Positions 1 to 7,612 of a stretch of 64,000 bases of DNA are shown here, piece after piece. Position numbers and translations under genes: made by a program. The stretch is from Verrucomicrobiota bacterium (GTDB lineage: Bacteria > Verrucomicrobiota > Verrucomicrobiia > Verrucomicrobiales > Akkermansiaceae). The notes beneath the pieces are model-generated. The model was not told where the DNA came from and searched no databases. It saw nothing but the letters and a program-made list of their open reading frames with translations. The stretch is taken from contig JAURPJ010000131.1 of assembly GCA_030835305.1 (NCBI GenBank), forward strand, positions 1-64,000. Reading direction: 5' to 3'. Position 1 is the stretch's first letter. Each line of letters begins with the position of its first letter.

Positions 1-1
1 C

Positions 2-94
2 CTCGGCATTAACCCCGGCCACGAACTCATCGCCGGCACCCGGCCCGTCCCCATTACCAACAACGGAACTCCCATCGCCCCGCTCTTTTCCTGA
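2..94 (+). CDS. C-terminal fragment of a protein, possibly DUF1501/sulfatase-like
   Basis: An open frame enters from the left edge and ends at TGA 92-94. It encodes about 30 residues of a C-terminus with the pattern LGINPGHELI...RPVPI..NGTPIAPLF. This resembles the end of PVC-group DUF1501 (sulfatase-like, secreted) proteins, where a 'LGIDP...GRPVPI...G.PI..L' tail is common. That assignment rests on pattern memory over very few residues and could be wrong. The inverted repeat at 170-203 is a plausible terminator for it. Confidence 0.35.
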   Translation, partial: LGINPGHELIAGTRPVPITNNGTPIAPLFS

Positions 95-169
95 AAACTC
101 GCCATGCTTCGCTGATTGCCACTGCTCAAACCCCTTAGCCGGGGTTCGACTCCCAACAGGTTGCAAAAC

Positions 170-203
170 AAAATCCCAGCCTCGCGAGCGAGACTGGGAT
201 TTT
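170..203. terminator. Bidirectional intrinsic terminator
   Basis: The 10-bp arms AAAATCCCAG (170-179) and CTGGGATTTT (194-203) are perfect complements and enclose a further GC-rich stem (CTCGC/GCGAG). The A-tract and T-tract flanks let it act on both strands. It lies between the convergent end of the partial gene at 2-94 and the 3' end of the minus-strand tRNA, and touches the tRNA CCA end. Confidence 0.75.
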
Positions 204-277
204 GGCAACCCGTAGGGGATTCGAACCCCTATTGCCGCCGTGAAAGGGCGGAGTCCTAACCATTAGACGAACGGGTC
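203..277 (-). tRNA. tRNA-Glu (anticodon TTC)
   Basis: On the minus strand the acceptor arms GACCCGT and ACGGGTT pair (one G-U). The D-arm region is GTCTAATGGTTAGGAC. The anticodon stem-loop is CCGCC-CTTTCAC-GGCGG with anticodon TTC, and the T arm is AGGGGTTCGAATCCCCT. The 3' end is discriminator G followed by an encoded CCA. The anticodon loop and T arm match bacterial tRNA-Glu closely. No other tRNA is adjacent. Confidence 0.95.
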
Positions 278-389
278 GTTTTGTCGTTGCGGACGGCGGG
301 GAAGTATATTCGCCAGACGATTGAGGCAAGAAGGTTTTTGAACTTTTTTCAAACTCGCTCTCAATCCTTGTCCCCGATAAACCTACGAC

Positions 390-1121
390 ATGGCCCACAT
401 TCCCCGATTCGAGGAAATTGATTACCAAAAGACCCCTCTCGGGGAGCTGATTCTCCGGAAAAGGACTGTTCTCTCTCTCGAGAACGAGGAAATCTACGAA
501 ATCATCCTCGGAAACGCTTTTCTCATGTCGTCAATGTTCACCGTGGTCGAACAAGAACTCTCACGATTCGGCCTCAAAGCAGCCATGGAGAGCTTTCCCG
601 GTGAAAAGCTCGACGTGGTGGTCGGTGGACTTGGGCTCGGCTACACCGCGAGAGCTGCGCTCGAATTCGAGGAAGTAGGCTCGCTCCAGATCGTCGATTA
701 CCTCAAGCCGGTCATCGAGTGGCACGAAAAGGAACTCGTTCCTCTCGGGAAAGGCCTCAACGACGATCCCCGCTGCCAATATGTCCACGGTGATTTTTTT
801 GCACTGTCGCTGGGCGACGGCTATCAATCAGAGGCGACTACCCACCATGCCATCCTTCTGGATATTGACCACTCCCCCGCCCATCTCCTGACCCGGGACA
901 ACGCCCGCTTTTACTCGACCGAAGGACTGGGGAAATTCGCCGGGCGCATGAAACCGGGAGGAATTTTCGGCCTCTGGTCCGATGATCCGCCCGAGGCCTC
1001 GTTTCTCGAATCTCTGAACGAGGTTTTCGCCAAAGTCGAGTCGCACATCGTCCCCTTTCACAATCCAATTCAGGACGAGGAGTTTGAGAGCACGGTTTAC
1101 GTGGCGACGAAAGCCCGATAA
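390..1121 (+). CDS. Spermidine synthase-like protein
   Basis: This 243-residue soluble protein has a Rossmann methyltransferase-like core. A glycine-rich nucleotide-binding loop (VVVGGLGLGYTARAAL, about residues 76-91) is followed by an acidic strand end (QIVDYLKPVIEWH). A second acidic motif (DDPRCQYVHGDFF) and a third strand (AILLDIDHSP) complete the decarboxy-SAM-type site seen in polyamine aminopropyltransferase-like proteins. Bacterial homologues are usually annotated 'spermidine synthase-like', and many lack proven aminopropyltransferase activity. The substrate is therefore open. The gene starts 9 bp before the CvfB-like gene on the same strand, so the two are probably co-transcribed. 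Confidence 0.7.
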   Translation: MAHIPRFEEIDYQKTPLGELILRKRTVLSLENEEIYEIILGNAFLMSSMFTVVEQELSRFGLKAAMESFPGEKLDVVVGGLGLGYTARAALEFEEVGSLQIVDYLKPVIEWHEKELVPLGKGLNDDPRCQYVHGDFFALSLGDGYQSEATTHHAILLDIDHSPAHLLTRDNARFYSTEGLGKFAGRMKPGGIFGLWSDDPPEASFLESLNEVFAKVESHIVPFHNPIQDEEFESTVYVATKAR

Positions 1122-1130
1122 GCTCCCGCC

Positions 1131-1958
1131 ATGGCAAAGATTGGCGAACGCGCAAAACTTCCCTACCTCAGAGAAGTTGGTGCGGGTTCTTTTTTGGACG
1201 GTGGAGAACTTGGTGAAATTCTTCTGCCAAAGGGAGAGCGCATGAATGACGAGCGCGAATTGGTCGACGTTTTCATTTATCGGGACTCCGAGGACCTTCC
1301 AATCGCAACGCAAAAAGCCCCAAAAGTCACCCCGGGAAACTTCGGCGTGTTGCGGGTTCTGGCCTCGAACAACACCGGAGCCTTCCTCGACTGGGGGCTC
1401 AGCAAAGATCTCCTTCTCCCCTACAGCGAGCAACGCAACCCGCCGAAAGTCGGGCAGGCGGTTGTCGTTTACGTTTATCTCGATCCCAAAAGCGAGCGTC
1501 TGGTGGCCTCCCAGCGAATTTCCCGGCACTTCTCGACCGACACCCCGGACTACCCGGAGGGTGCCGAGGTCGATATGATCATTTTTGGCAGGACTGACAT
1601 GGGCTACAAGGCTATCGTCGATGGAAAATACTCCGGCCTCTTGTTTAAGAATCAGGTTTTTGAAGAACTCTTCTATGCCGATGAAATCAAGGGATACGTC
1701 ACCCAGGTCCGGAACGATCGTAAAGTTGACCTCTCCCTTTACGCACCCGGCAATGCCAAGGTCGAGGACCTCGAGACCCGTCTGGAACGGGAGCTCAACT
1801 CACGTGGGGGCTTCTGGGCCATCGATGACAAGTCCTCGCCCGAAACGATCAACCTCGAACTCGGAGTTAGTAAAAAGGTTTTCAAGAAAGCAACCGGTGC
1901 TCTCTTCAAAAAGCGCAAAATCGCTTTCGAAGACGGAGGCATCCGTTGGATTGGTTAG
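1131..1958 (+). CDS. CvfB/YitL-like S1-type RNA-binding protein
   Basis: This 275-residue protein has the arrangement of the CvfB family: tandem S1-like OB folds and a C-terminal winged helix. The second S1-like repeat reads VLRVLASNNTGAFLDWGL...LLLPYSEQ, and the third reads VDMIIFGRTDMGYKAIVDGKYSGLLFKNQVF. The C-terminus (GFWAIDDKSSPETI...GVSKKVFKKATGALFKKR) matches the helix-turn-helix that ends family members. CvfB proteins bind RNA and affect virulence or stress genes in Firmicutes; the role in this phylum is unknown. Gene order (after a spermidine-synthase-like gene, before selA) suggests only shared transcription. Confidence 0.85.
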   Translation: MAKIGERAKLPYLREVGAGSFLDGGELGEILLPKGERMNDERELVDVFIYRDSEDLPIATQKAPKVTPGNFGVLRVLASNNTGAFLDWGLSKDLLLPYSEQRNPPKVGQAVVVYVYLDPKSERLVASQRISRHFSTDTPDYPEGAEVDMIIFGRTDMGYKAIVDGKYSGLLFKNQVFEELFYADEIKGYVTQVRNDRKVDLSLYAPGNAKVEDLETRLERELNSRGGFWAIDDKSSPETINLELGVSKKVFKKATGALFKKRKIAFEDGGIRWIG

Positions 1959-2000
1959 GTTGGAGCAGACTCCGGCTTTACCCGGGAGCGATCCGGCACC

Positions 2001-3392
2001 ATGATCCTTCTCAAGAATATGAGTAACCTCGCCGCCCTTCCCTCCGTCGAAAAACTGGCCTCTTCACTCGCCCGGGAGGTGTCGCTTCCGCGACCGCTGG
2101 TCAATCTCTTTGTACGCCGGGAAATCGAACGCTTCCGCCAGCTCCTCCTCGCCGGTGGGGACCATAACCGGGAAGAGATCGAGAAAGCGACCAGACAGGG
2201 ATTGATCGAGTTTGCCAACTCAAGGCTCCAACCCGTCATCAATGCCACCGGCGTCCTCATTCACACCAACCTCGGACGTTCACCGCTGGGTCCGCGCGCC
2301 GCGAAAGCTCTTGAAAAAATTGCAACCGGCTACTCGAACCTGGAGTTTGATCTCCCCTCCGGCGCTCGCGGGAAGCGGGCCAGCTATCTCGAAACCGCCC
2401 TCGCCTGCCTGCTCGAAACCGAAGCCGCGACCGCCGTCAACAATTGCGCCGCCGCCCTAGTACTTACCTTGCGGACTCTCGTCGAAGAAGGGAAAAACGA
2501 AGTCATCGTTTCACGATCCGAGCTCGTGGAAATCGGTGGCGGATTCCGGATTCCGGAAATTCTTGAAACCTCCGGAGCGAAGCTCGTGGAGGTGGGAGCG
2601 ACCAATAAAACGCACCTCTGCGATTACGAAAAAGCGATCACGCCTCAAACCGCGCTCATTCTCAAAGTCCACCGTTCGAACTTCTACATTGATGGCTTCA
2701 CCGGCGAACCCGAAATCCCTGAGATTGCCAGGTTGGCCCACGACCACGGCCTTCCACTCGTTGAAGATCTTGGCTCGGGAGCGATGATGAATACCAACGA
2801 ACTGGCACCAATCGAACACGAGCCGACTCCCCAGGAATGTCTGCGTCGTGGCATCGATCTCGTCATTTTTTCCGGGGACAAGCTCCTTGGCGGCCCGCAA
2901 TCCGGGATCATCGGAGGCCGTGCCGACATGGTGGCAAAGATCAAAAAGGAGCCCTTTTTTCGGGCTGTCCGCTGCGACAAGCTCATCCTGACCACCTTGC
3001 AGGAATCGATCGATCAGTATCTCGAAACGAAAGCGGATCCTACAAAGGCCGATGTCCCTGTCTTGAAGTTTCTCCGCACTTCAGTTGATGAGCTCCGACA
3101 GCGTGCCGAACAGATCATCGCGAAACTTGGCACCGAGCACACGAAGATCTCCATCGAAGAAACCACCGCCCGCCCCGGCGGCGGAACAATGCCCCGGAGT
3201 GAATTCCCTTCCATCGCGATCAAGCTGGCGCCAAAGACCCAATCGGTGCCGAAACTCGCTAGAAAACTACGTCTCGGAGGACCCGCGATCGTCGGCTACA
3301 CCACTGACGACGCGCTTTACCTCGATCTTCGGACCGTTTTCCCTGAGACCGATGCACAGGTTAAAACAGCTCTGGAATCAGCCCTGGCTTAA
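2001..3392 (+). CDS. selA: L-seryl-tRNA(Sec) selenium transferase SelA
   Basis: This PLP enzyme converts seryl-tRNA(Sec) to selenocysteyl-tRNA(Sec) using selenophosphate. The length of 463 residues is normal for SelA. The N-terminal domain reads LPSVEKLAS..., followed by the family motif PVINATGVLIHTNLGRSPL. The PLP lysine lies in SGDKLLGGPQSGII (K294 from the first ATG), as in E. coli SelA. An in-frame ATG at 2019 (MSNLAALPSV) is an alternative start that would also fit homologues. The gene converges with accA and their stop codons overlap. selB, selC and selD are not in the window. The gene implies that the organism makes selenoproteins, which matters for the gene at 32567. Confidence 0.97.
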   Translation: MILLKNMSNLAALPSVEKLASSLAREVSLPRPLVNLFVRREIERFRQLLLAGGDHNREEIEKATRQGLIEFANSRLQPVINATGVLIHTNLGRSPLGPRAAKALEKIATGYSNLEFDLPSGARGKRASYLETALACLLETEAATAVNNCAAALVLTLRTLVEEGKNEVIVSRSELVEIGGGFRIPEILETSGAKLVEVGATNKTHLCDYEKAITPQTALILKVHRSNFYIDGFTGEPEIPEIARLAHDHGLPLVEDLGSGAMMNTNELAPIEHEPTPQECLRRGIDLVIFSGDKLLGGPQSGIIGGRADMVAKIKKEPFFRAVRCDKLILTTLQESIDQYLETKADPTKADVPVLKFLRTSVDELRQRAEQIIAKLGTEHTKISIEETTARPGGGTMPRSEFPSIAIKLAPKTQSVPKLARKLRLGGPAIVGYTTDDALYLDLRTVFPETDAQVKTALESALA

Positions 3393-4342
3393 ATTTGCCC
3401 CCACTCGCCAAAGCGACGGAATTTCTCGTAGCGTTTGGCTTTGAGATCCCTCTTTGAAAGCGCCAAAAGCTCTTTGAGATTCTTGGAAACGATTTCGCGC
3501 AGAGCATCAGCGGCAGCATCGGGATCGTGGTGAGCGCCTCCCGGGACCTCGGGAATCACGCCATCGATCAGGCCCAGCTTGGCAAGATCCGGAGCGGCGA
3601 TTTTCATGGCATCCGCAGCCTCGGGCGCGTGCTTGCGGTGCTTCCAGAGAATCGCGGCACAACCTTCGGGACTAATCACCGAATAGTAGGCGTTCTCCAT
3701 CATGAGGACTCTATCGGCCACGCCGATCCCCAAAGCCCCACCGGAGCCACCCTCACCCAGCACGACCGCGACAACGGGCACTTCGAGCAACATCATTTCG
3801 CGAAGATTGCGGGCGATGGCCTCAGCAATGTTTCGCTCCTCGGCCCCAATACCAGGAAACGCCCCGGGAGTATCAACGAGCGCCACGATGGGCAATGAGA
3901 ATTTATTGGCCAACTCCATTAGGCGAAGGCTCTTGCGATAGCCCTCGGGATGCGCGCTTCCGAAGTTACGCTTGAGATTTTCTTTGAGATCACGCCCTTT
4001 TTGATGACCGATCACAACACATTTCTGGCCGTCGATGGTGGCAAACCCTCCCGGCATGGCATGATCGTCGCCTACAATGCGATCGCCGTGTAACTCGGAA
4101 AAATCGGTGAATGCTCTGGCAATATAATCCAACATGTAGGGCCGCTTGGTGTGACGGGCAATTTGAACGCGCTGCCACGGAGTGAGATTCTCATAGATAT
4201 GGCGACGGGTTTCCACCAGTTTCCCTTCGATTGCAGAAATTTCCGCGCTGACATCAATGTTTTGCGATCGGGATTTGTTCTGGAGCAAGTCAATTTCCTT
4301 TTCCAACTCGGCAATTGGCTTTTCAAATTCAAGCAGTTCCAT
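3389..4342 (-). CDS. accA: Acetyl-CoA carboxylase carboxyltransferase subunit alpha
   Basis: AccA forms, with AccD, the carboxyltransferase that moves CO2 from biotinylated AccB to acetyl-CoA, making malonyl-CoA for fatty acid synthesis. The 317-residue length is standard. Visible landmarks are the N-terminal helical segment (ELEKEIDLLQNKS), PWQRVQIARH..RP, the crotonase-fold motifs LVDTPGAFPGIGAEERNI and VVLGEGGSGGALGIG, and SVISPEGCAAILWK. Upstream on the same strand lie the LysM protein and, further on, acpP, so fatty acid genes are loosely grouped. Confidence in identity is very high. Confidence 0.98.
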   Translation of the reverse strand: MELLEFEKPIAELEKEIDLLQNKSRSQNIDVSAEISAIEGKLVETRRHIYENLTPWQRVQIARHTKRPYMLDYIARAFTDFSELHGDRIVGDDHAMPGGFATIDGQKCVVIGHQKGRDLKENLKRNFGSAHPEGYRKSLRLMELANKFSLPIVALVDTPGAFPGIGAEERNIAEAIARNLREMMLLEVPVVAVVLGEGGSGGALGIGVADRVLMMENAYYSVISPEGCAAILWKHRKHAPEAADAMKIAAPDLAKLGLIDGVIPEVPGGAHHDPDAAADALREIVSKNLKELLALSKRDLKAKRYEKFRRFGEWGQI

Positions 4343-4366
4343 AATTTAAGCGGCATGGGGATTATA

Positions 4367-5257
4367 TCATCCGGTGATTCTAACTTCCACCTCATTTCCA
4401 ACCCGAATCAACATCGACAATTCCTCCATATCGGGCGGGGCCAGAAAAATACCGGGACCTGAATCAAGATTCACGTCTCCGGAAAGAGGGCGCAGCTCAA
4501 TCGTCGAACGCCCCACTTTTAGACCAAGAATCTTGCGGGCGTGACGGTAGCTCTGATGGGTTGGCGGGTAGGTTTTTCCCTCCAGATATCCGTGCTTGCG
4601 GGTAATCCTGGCCTGATGATGGCCTGCACCCATCCTCCCAAGCTCAAGCTTACGAATGGGATAATCCTTGGCGAACAAATGCTCCTTCTTCTCCTGATCC
4701 CGGTGGAAAAGCTCGACCCGCATCTTTGGGAGATTGACCACCAACTTAAAATCCAGAGGCATTACTACCAGTTCATCACCGGCATGCAAATTACCAAATT
4801 CGGTCAACCCGTTGAGGAACATCATGCTGTCCAGAGTAGTTTTGTTCTCGGTGGCAATCTTGAGATATCCATCTCCAGGCGAAACGCGATGGATCTTTTT
4901 ATTCTCCATGTTCTCGATGGAAAGAATCTCATCCAAATTGATCTCCCCCAGAATGCGCCGGGCCTCGGGAGCATGATTGGAGTCGGGGTAAAGATTCTCA
5001 ATCAGGTTGAGCTTTTCCTTTGCTTCCTCAATATCATCCAGCGCGATGAGTTCGAGCGCCCGGTTGAATTCGTATTGTCCGGCTTCAAAATTAATTTGCT
5101 CGTTCTCCTCAATAATTTCCTCCAGAGGCTTCCTCGCCACCTCCTTCGGATCGCTGAAATCCTCTTGGAATTTCTTCAGGAAAAGCACGAGGGTCCCGAT
5201 GATCCCGACCACAAAGAGGACCGCGAAAATCTTGATAATGGTGACGATCCCATTCAT
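4367..5257 (-). CDS. Membrane-anchored TPR/LysM protein with degenerate L,D-transpeptidase domain
   Basis: Residues about 5-28 form a single N-terminal membrane anchor. A charged helical segment follows, then a TPR/BamD-like helical pair (FNRALELIALDDIEEAKEKL). Next is a LysM-like peptidoglycan-binding domain (IHRVSPGDGYLKIATENKTT...NLHAGDELVV), and the C-terminus has the outline of a YkuD L,D-transpeptidase. In active YkuD enzymes the site is HGTP...SHGC(I/V)R. Here the corresponding stretches read IELRPL and DSGPGIFLAPPDMEEL, so catalytic His, Cys and Arg all appear to be missing. It is probably a non-catalytic envelope protein. It ends 24 bp before accA; the pairing with accA is likely transcriptional only. 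Confidence 0.65.
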   Translation of the reverse strand: MNGIVTIIKIFAVLFVVGIIGTLVLFLKKFQEDFSDPKEVARKPLEEIIEENEQINFEAGQYEFNRALELIALDDIEEAKEKLNLIENLYPDSNHAPEARRILGEINLDEILSIENMENKKIHRVSPGDGYLKIATENKTTLDSMMFLNGLTEFGNLHAGDELVVMPLDFKLVVNLPKMRVELFHRDQEKKEHLFAKDYPIRKLELGRMGAGHHQARITRKHGYLEGKTYPPTHQSYRHARKILGLKVGRSTIELRPLSGDVNLDSGPGIFLAPPDMEELSMLIRVGNEVEVRITG

Positions 5258-5270
5258 TGGAAAACCGAAC

Positions 5271-5795
5271 CTAGAGCAGGCCGCGCCGCTTTAGATCGAA
5301 GCGGTTGATATCCTGTGACTTCATGATCATGTCGAGTGTGAATTTCATAATCCCAACCTCCCAGGCGTCATCAATACTTTGGATAATAGCCAGAGAAGGA
5401 TTACCGGAAAACCTCACCGCCTCGAGGGCCTTTTCACTCACACTCTCAAGTCGGTCGTGGATGAGCTCCCTTGAGACATCAGATCGCTTGAACTGAAATC
5501 CGTATTGTAAAAAACTGAGATCGATCCCCTGCTCCTCAAAGTGCTCGATGACGCGAAGAACTTTTGGATCAAAGCCCTCCAGCTCGATTTCGTTAAAACC
5601 CGCCGGCTTGATTAACTGCGGTTTTTGGGCCTCAACTTCTCCGCGGCGAACGCACACCTTGCCAACACAATCCATGGGCTCGCTGAGAATCTCGAATTCA
5701 AAACGAGTCGCACCAAACGTGTCAATGCGACGATCCGGTTCATGAATGACCCGGGTCGTCTCTATCGCGTATTGGAAATCATCTGGAGTGAGCAT
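5271..5795 (-). CDS. Conserved hypothetical protein
   Basis: This is a 174-residue soluble alpha/beta protein with no signal peptide or membrane segment and no motif that I recognise. The first half is beta-rich and contains two close cysteines (MDCVGKVCVRRGE). The second half is helical (RELIHDRLESVSEKALEAVR). It lies 13 bp upstream of the LysM/dead-transpeptidase gene on the same strand, so the two are likely co-transcribed, reading away from acpP. A hairpin terminator precedes it. Function unknown. Confidence 0.6.
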   Translation of the reverse strand: MLTPDDFQYAIETTRVIHEPDRRIDTFGATRFEFEILSEPMDCVGKVCVRRGEVEAQKPQLIKPAGFNEIELEGFDPKVLRVIEHFEEQGIDLSFLQYGFQFKRSDVSRELIHDRLESVSEKALEAVRFSGNPSLAIIQSIDDAWEVGIMKFTLDMIMKSQDINRFDLKRRGLL

Positions 5796-5838
5796 CTTCG
5801 GGAGAAGTATCGCCCATCATGGACAGACTGGCCAATGA

Positions 5839-5871
5839 AAATGGCAGGTTCCACGCGGGAACCTGCCATTT
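5839..5871. terminator. Intrinsic terminator downstream of acpP
   Basis: The arms AAATGGCAGGTTCC (from 5839) and GGAACCTGCCATTT (to 5871) are fully complementary over 14 bp around a loop of about 5 nt, with T-rich or A-rich flanks on both sides. On the minus strand it lies just after the acpP stop codon and upstream of the hypothetical gene at 5271-5795, so acpP is probably transcribed as a separate unit. Confidence 0.8.
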
Positions 5872-5903
5872 GAAAAATTGCTTCGAACCAACCGAAGTCG
5901 GAA

Positions 5904-6143
5904 CTAAGCCTGAGCGTTCTCAACGTGAGAGATAATGTCGCCTACGCTGATGAGCTTCTCGGCCTCTTCGTCAGGGACCTCGATACCGAACTCCTCTTCA
6001 ACAGCCATAACGAGCTCAACTGCATCAAGGGAATCGGCGCCAAGATCTTCGATCATTTTGGACTCAGGCTTCACTTGATCAGCGCTAACGCCGAGTTGCT
6101 CCACGATGATTTCGGTGACTTTTTCTTGGATGTTTTCTGCCAT
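5904..6143 (-). CDS. acpP: Acyl carrier protein
   Basis: This is a 79-residue acidic ACP. The phosphopantetheine attachment motif is [15 protein letters not shown], with Ser38 as the modified residue. The start at 6143 (MAENIQEKV) fits the family; an in-frame ATG at 6194 would add 17 residues unlike any ACP. The protein carries acyl chains during fatty acid synthesis and for lipid A and phospholipid acyltransferases. It stands alone between a terminator and a membrane protein gene, not in the common fabF-acpP order. Confidence 0.97.
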   Translation of the reverse strand: MAENIQEKVTEIIVEQLGVSADQVKPESKMIEDLGADSLDAVELVMAVEEEFGIEVPDEEAEKLISVGDIISHVENAQA

Positions 6144-6190
6144 GGCCTTTTGGATTAATGGGAGTCCACGCAATTGGCAACTCCTAAAAT

Positions 6191-7063
6191 TCACTCGTTT
6201 TCAACAGAATAGTCAGAGTCGCGCTCCGATGCAGATCCCTTGTCCTCGTCTTTCGGGGTCTCGTCATCTTCTTCGTCGTCTTCATCTTCGTCCACCAGCT
6301 CAATCAGCTCACCTTCGAAATTTTCGAGGACTTTTTGGAACAATGCCTCCGCCGGAGCCCCTTCTTCCTCCTTAAACTGGCCGTAGACCATTCCATCAAT
6401 CTTAGCCTTCTTCTCCTGCCCATCGGCCTCATAGGTCAACGTTGCCAGCCCCTTGGTCTCCCATTTCCGCTTATCCAGCGTCCTCATGGCTGAAAAAGGG
6501 ATAAAATCTCCACCCGGAGGATAGTAGCCTTTTCCGTCAACTTTCATGACCCGGCCCTTGGTCCGAATCAGAAAGAACAGGACGATGGCCGTGAGCGTAA
6601 AACAGACACACGCGGCATACAACTGCTCCCGGATCTGTCCTGCGGTTTTCGGGTCATCCTCGACATTTACTTTTTGAGGCCAGCCCTTCTCCCCGCTGTA
6701 GTCCATCCAGAGATCATCACTCTTGTGATTATCCATTTCCTTAAGAATTTCAGGCCACTTTTCCTCAAAATTTGTGTTGGCGGGATAGATCGACCGATCC
6801 TCATCAAAAGGAATGGTCTGCTTCTCGACAAAGGCGTTCCAGACTTCACGCCTGGCCCGATTTTCGTCGACCGCGACAGTCCAAGCTTCTCCCGCTTTGT
6901 TAAACGCAACATAATTTGCTACGACATAGTTCTTTTTTGGATAGCCAATTTTCCAGTCGTAGAGGAAATAGGCCCCAAAGCCACCAAACATCACCAACAT
7001 CAAAACGGCTCGCAAAATAAACCACTTGGTCGGACGACAAATCACTTCGGAAGAACTCGACAT
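6191..7063 (-). CDS. Hypothetical two-pass membrane protein with acidic tail
   Basis: The start at 7063 ([11 protein letters not shown]) is preferred over the upstream in-frame ATG at 7162, because the upstream extension overlaps the AP2-like gene and lacks coding character. The 290 residues contain one membrane segment near residues 14-36 (ending [11 protein letters not shown]). A soluble domain of about 120 residues follows with repeated W/P/D positions. A second membrane segment ([17 protein letters not shown]) comes next, then a cytoplasmic beta domain ([20 protein letters not shown]). The tail is extremely acidic (about 30 residues, mostly D/E). No catalytic motif is recognised. Confidence 0.65.
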   Translation of the reverse strand: MSSSSEVICRPTKWFILRAVLMLVMFGGFGAYFLYDWKIGYPKKNYVVANYVAFNKAGEAWTVAVDENRARREVWNAFVEKQTIPFDEDRSIYPANTNFEEKWPEILKEMDNHKSDDLWMDYSGEKGWPQKVNVEDDPKTAGQIREQLYAACVCFTLTAIVLFFLIRTKGRVMKVDGKGYYPPGGDFIPFSAMRTLDKRKWETKGLATLTYEADGQEKKAKIDGMVYGQFKEEEGAPAEALFQKVLENFEGELIELVDEDEDDEEDDETPKDEDKGSASERDSDYSVENE

Positions 7064-7121
7064 ATGCTGAGAAAAAGAGAAACAAGTCTCCAGAAGACTT
7101 GCAAGGCCCGTGATTGAAGAA

Positions 7122-7559
7122 TCAATCCCCACCTGACTCGCCCACCCCATCTTCCCGTGCAATCACGGCAAGGCGAAAGGCCTCGCGGTCGCCATAACGC
7201 CGGATCGAAAATTTCACGCAACGTCGACGACCTGGACTCGGAGACCATGTCGCCTGCCAGAATTCGTAACTGCTGCCGTTCGTCGTCACGGTAACTTTGG
7301 ACACCCCAACCACACCGGAACGATTTCTTGGAGAGCGGGCACAAATCCGGGCCTGTTCACTTTCCTCCAGCTCCCGGAGCAATTGATCCCGCCATTTGCG
7401 GGCAACAAAAAGCGATCGTGTGGGCCCACCATAGACCCGGTCCCCAAAAAATTTGGCGTATTTAACACCTCTACGCTGAAGACGGACCTGCCAGCCGTGG
7501 GTGCTTGCCCTCGGCAGGTCGATCCGCGCTAAAGCGTAGTTGTCATCCGAAGAAGCCAT
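7122..7559 (-). CDS. AP2/ERF-like domain protein (two copies)
   Basis: This basic 145-residue protein has no integrase domain. Two segments carry the AP2-like three-stranded-sheet-plus-helix pattern. Residues about 20-62 read GWQVRLQRRGVKYAKFFGD...ARKWRDQLL. Residues about 80-135 read RSGVVGVSKV...WQATW...KFSIRRYGDREAFRLAV. AP2 domains in bacteria occur mostly in phage or mobile integrases and HNH endonucleases and bind DNA or RNA. As a free-standing double domain it could be a regulator or the DNA-binding remnant of a mobile element; no adjacent mobile gene supports the latter. Confidence 0.55.
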   Translation of the reverse strand: MASSDDNYALARIDLPRASTHGWQVRLQRRGVKYAKFFGDRVYGGPTRSLFVARKWRDQLLRELEESEQARICARSPRNRSGVVGVSKVTVTTNGSSYEFWQATWSPSPGRRRCVKFSIRRYGDREAFRLAVIAREDGVGESGGD

Positions 7560-7612
7560 CGGCTCCGGGAAAGGTGCCGAAGCTTCCAGGACTTGTCAAA
7601 TCGCCCTCGCTG

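Noticed and set aside
131-165. T-arm-like sequence (GGGGTTCGACTCCC) that could be a second tRNA, possibly tRNA-Sec
   Set aside because: The outer T-stem pairs do not match, no complementary acceptor 5' arm or anticodon stem is found upstream, and there is no TCA anticodon loop.
4151-5308. Long plus-strand frames opposite accA and the LysM gene
   Set aside because: Shadows of well-supported minus-strand genes.
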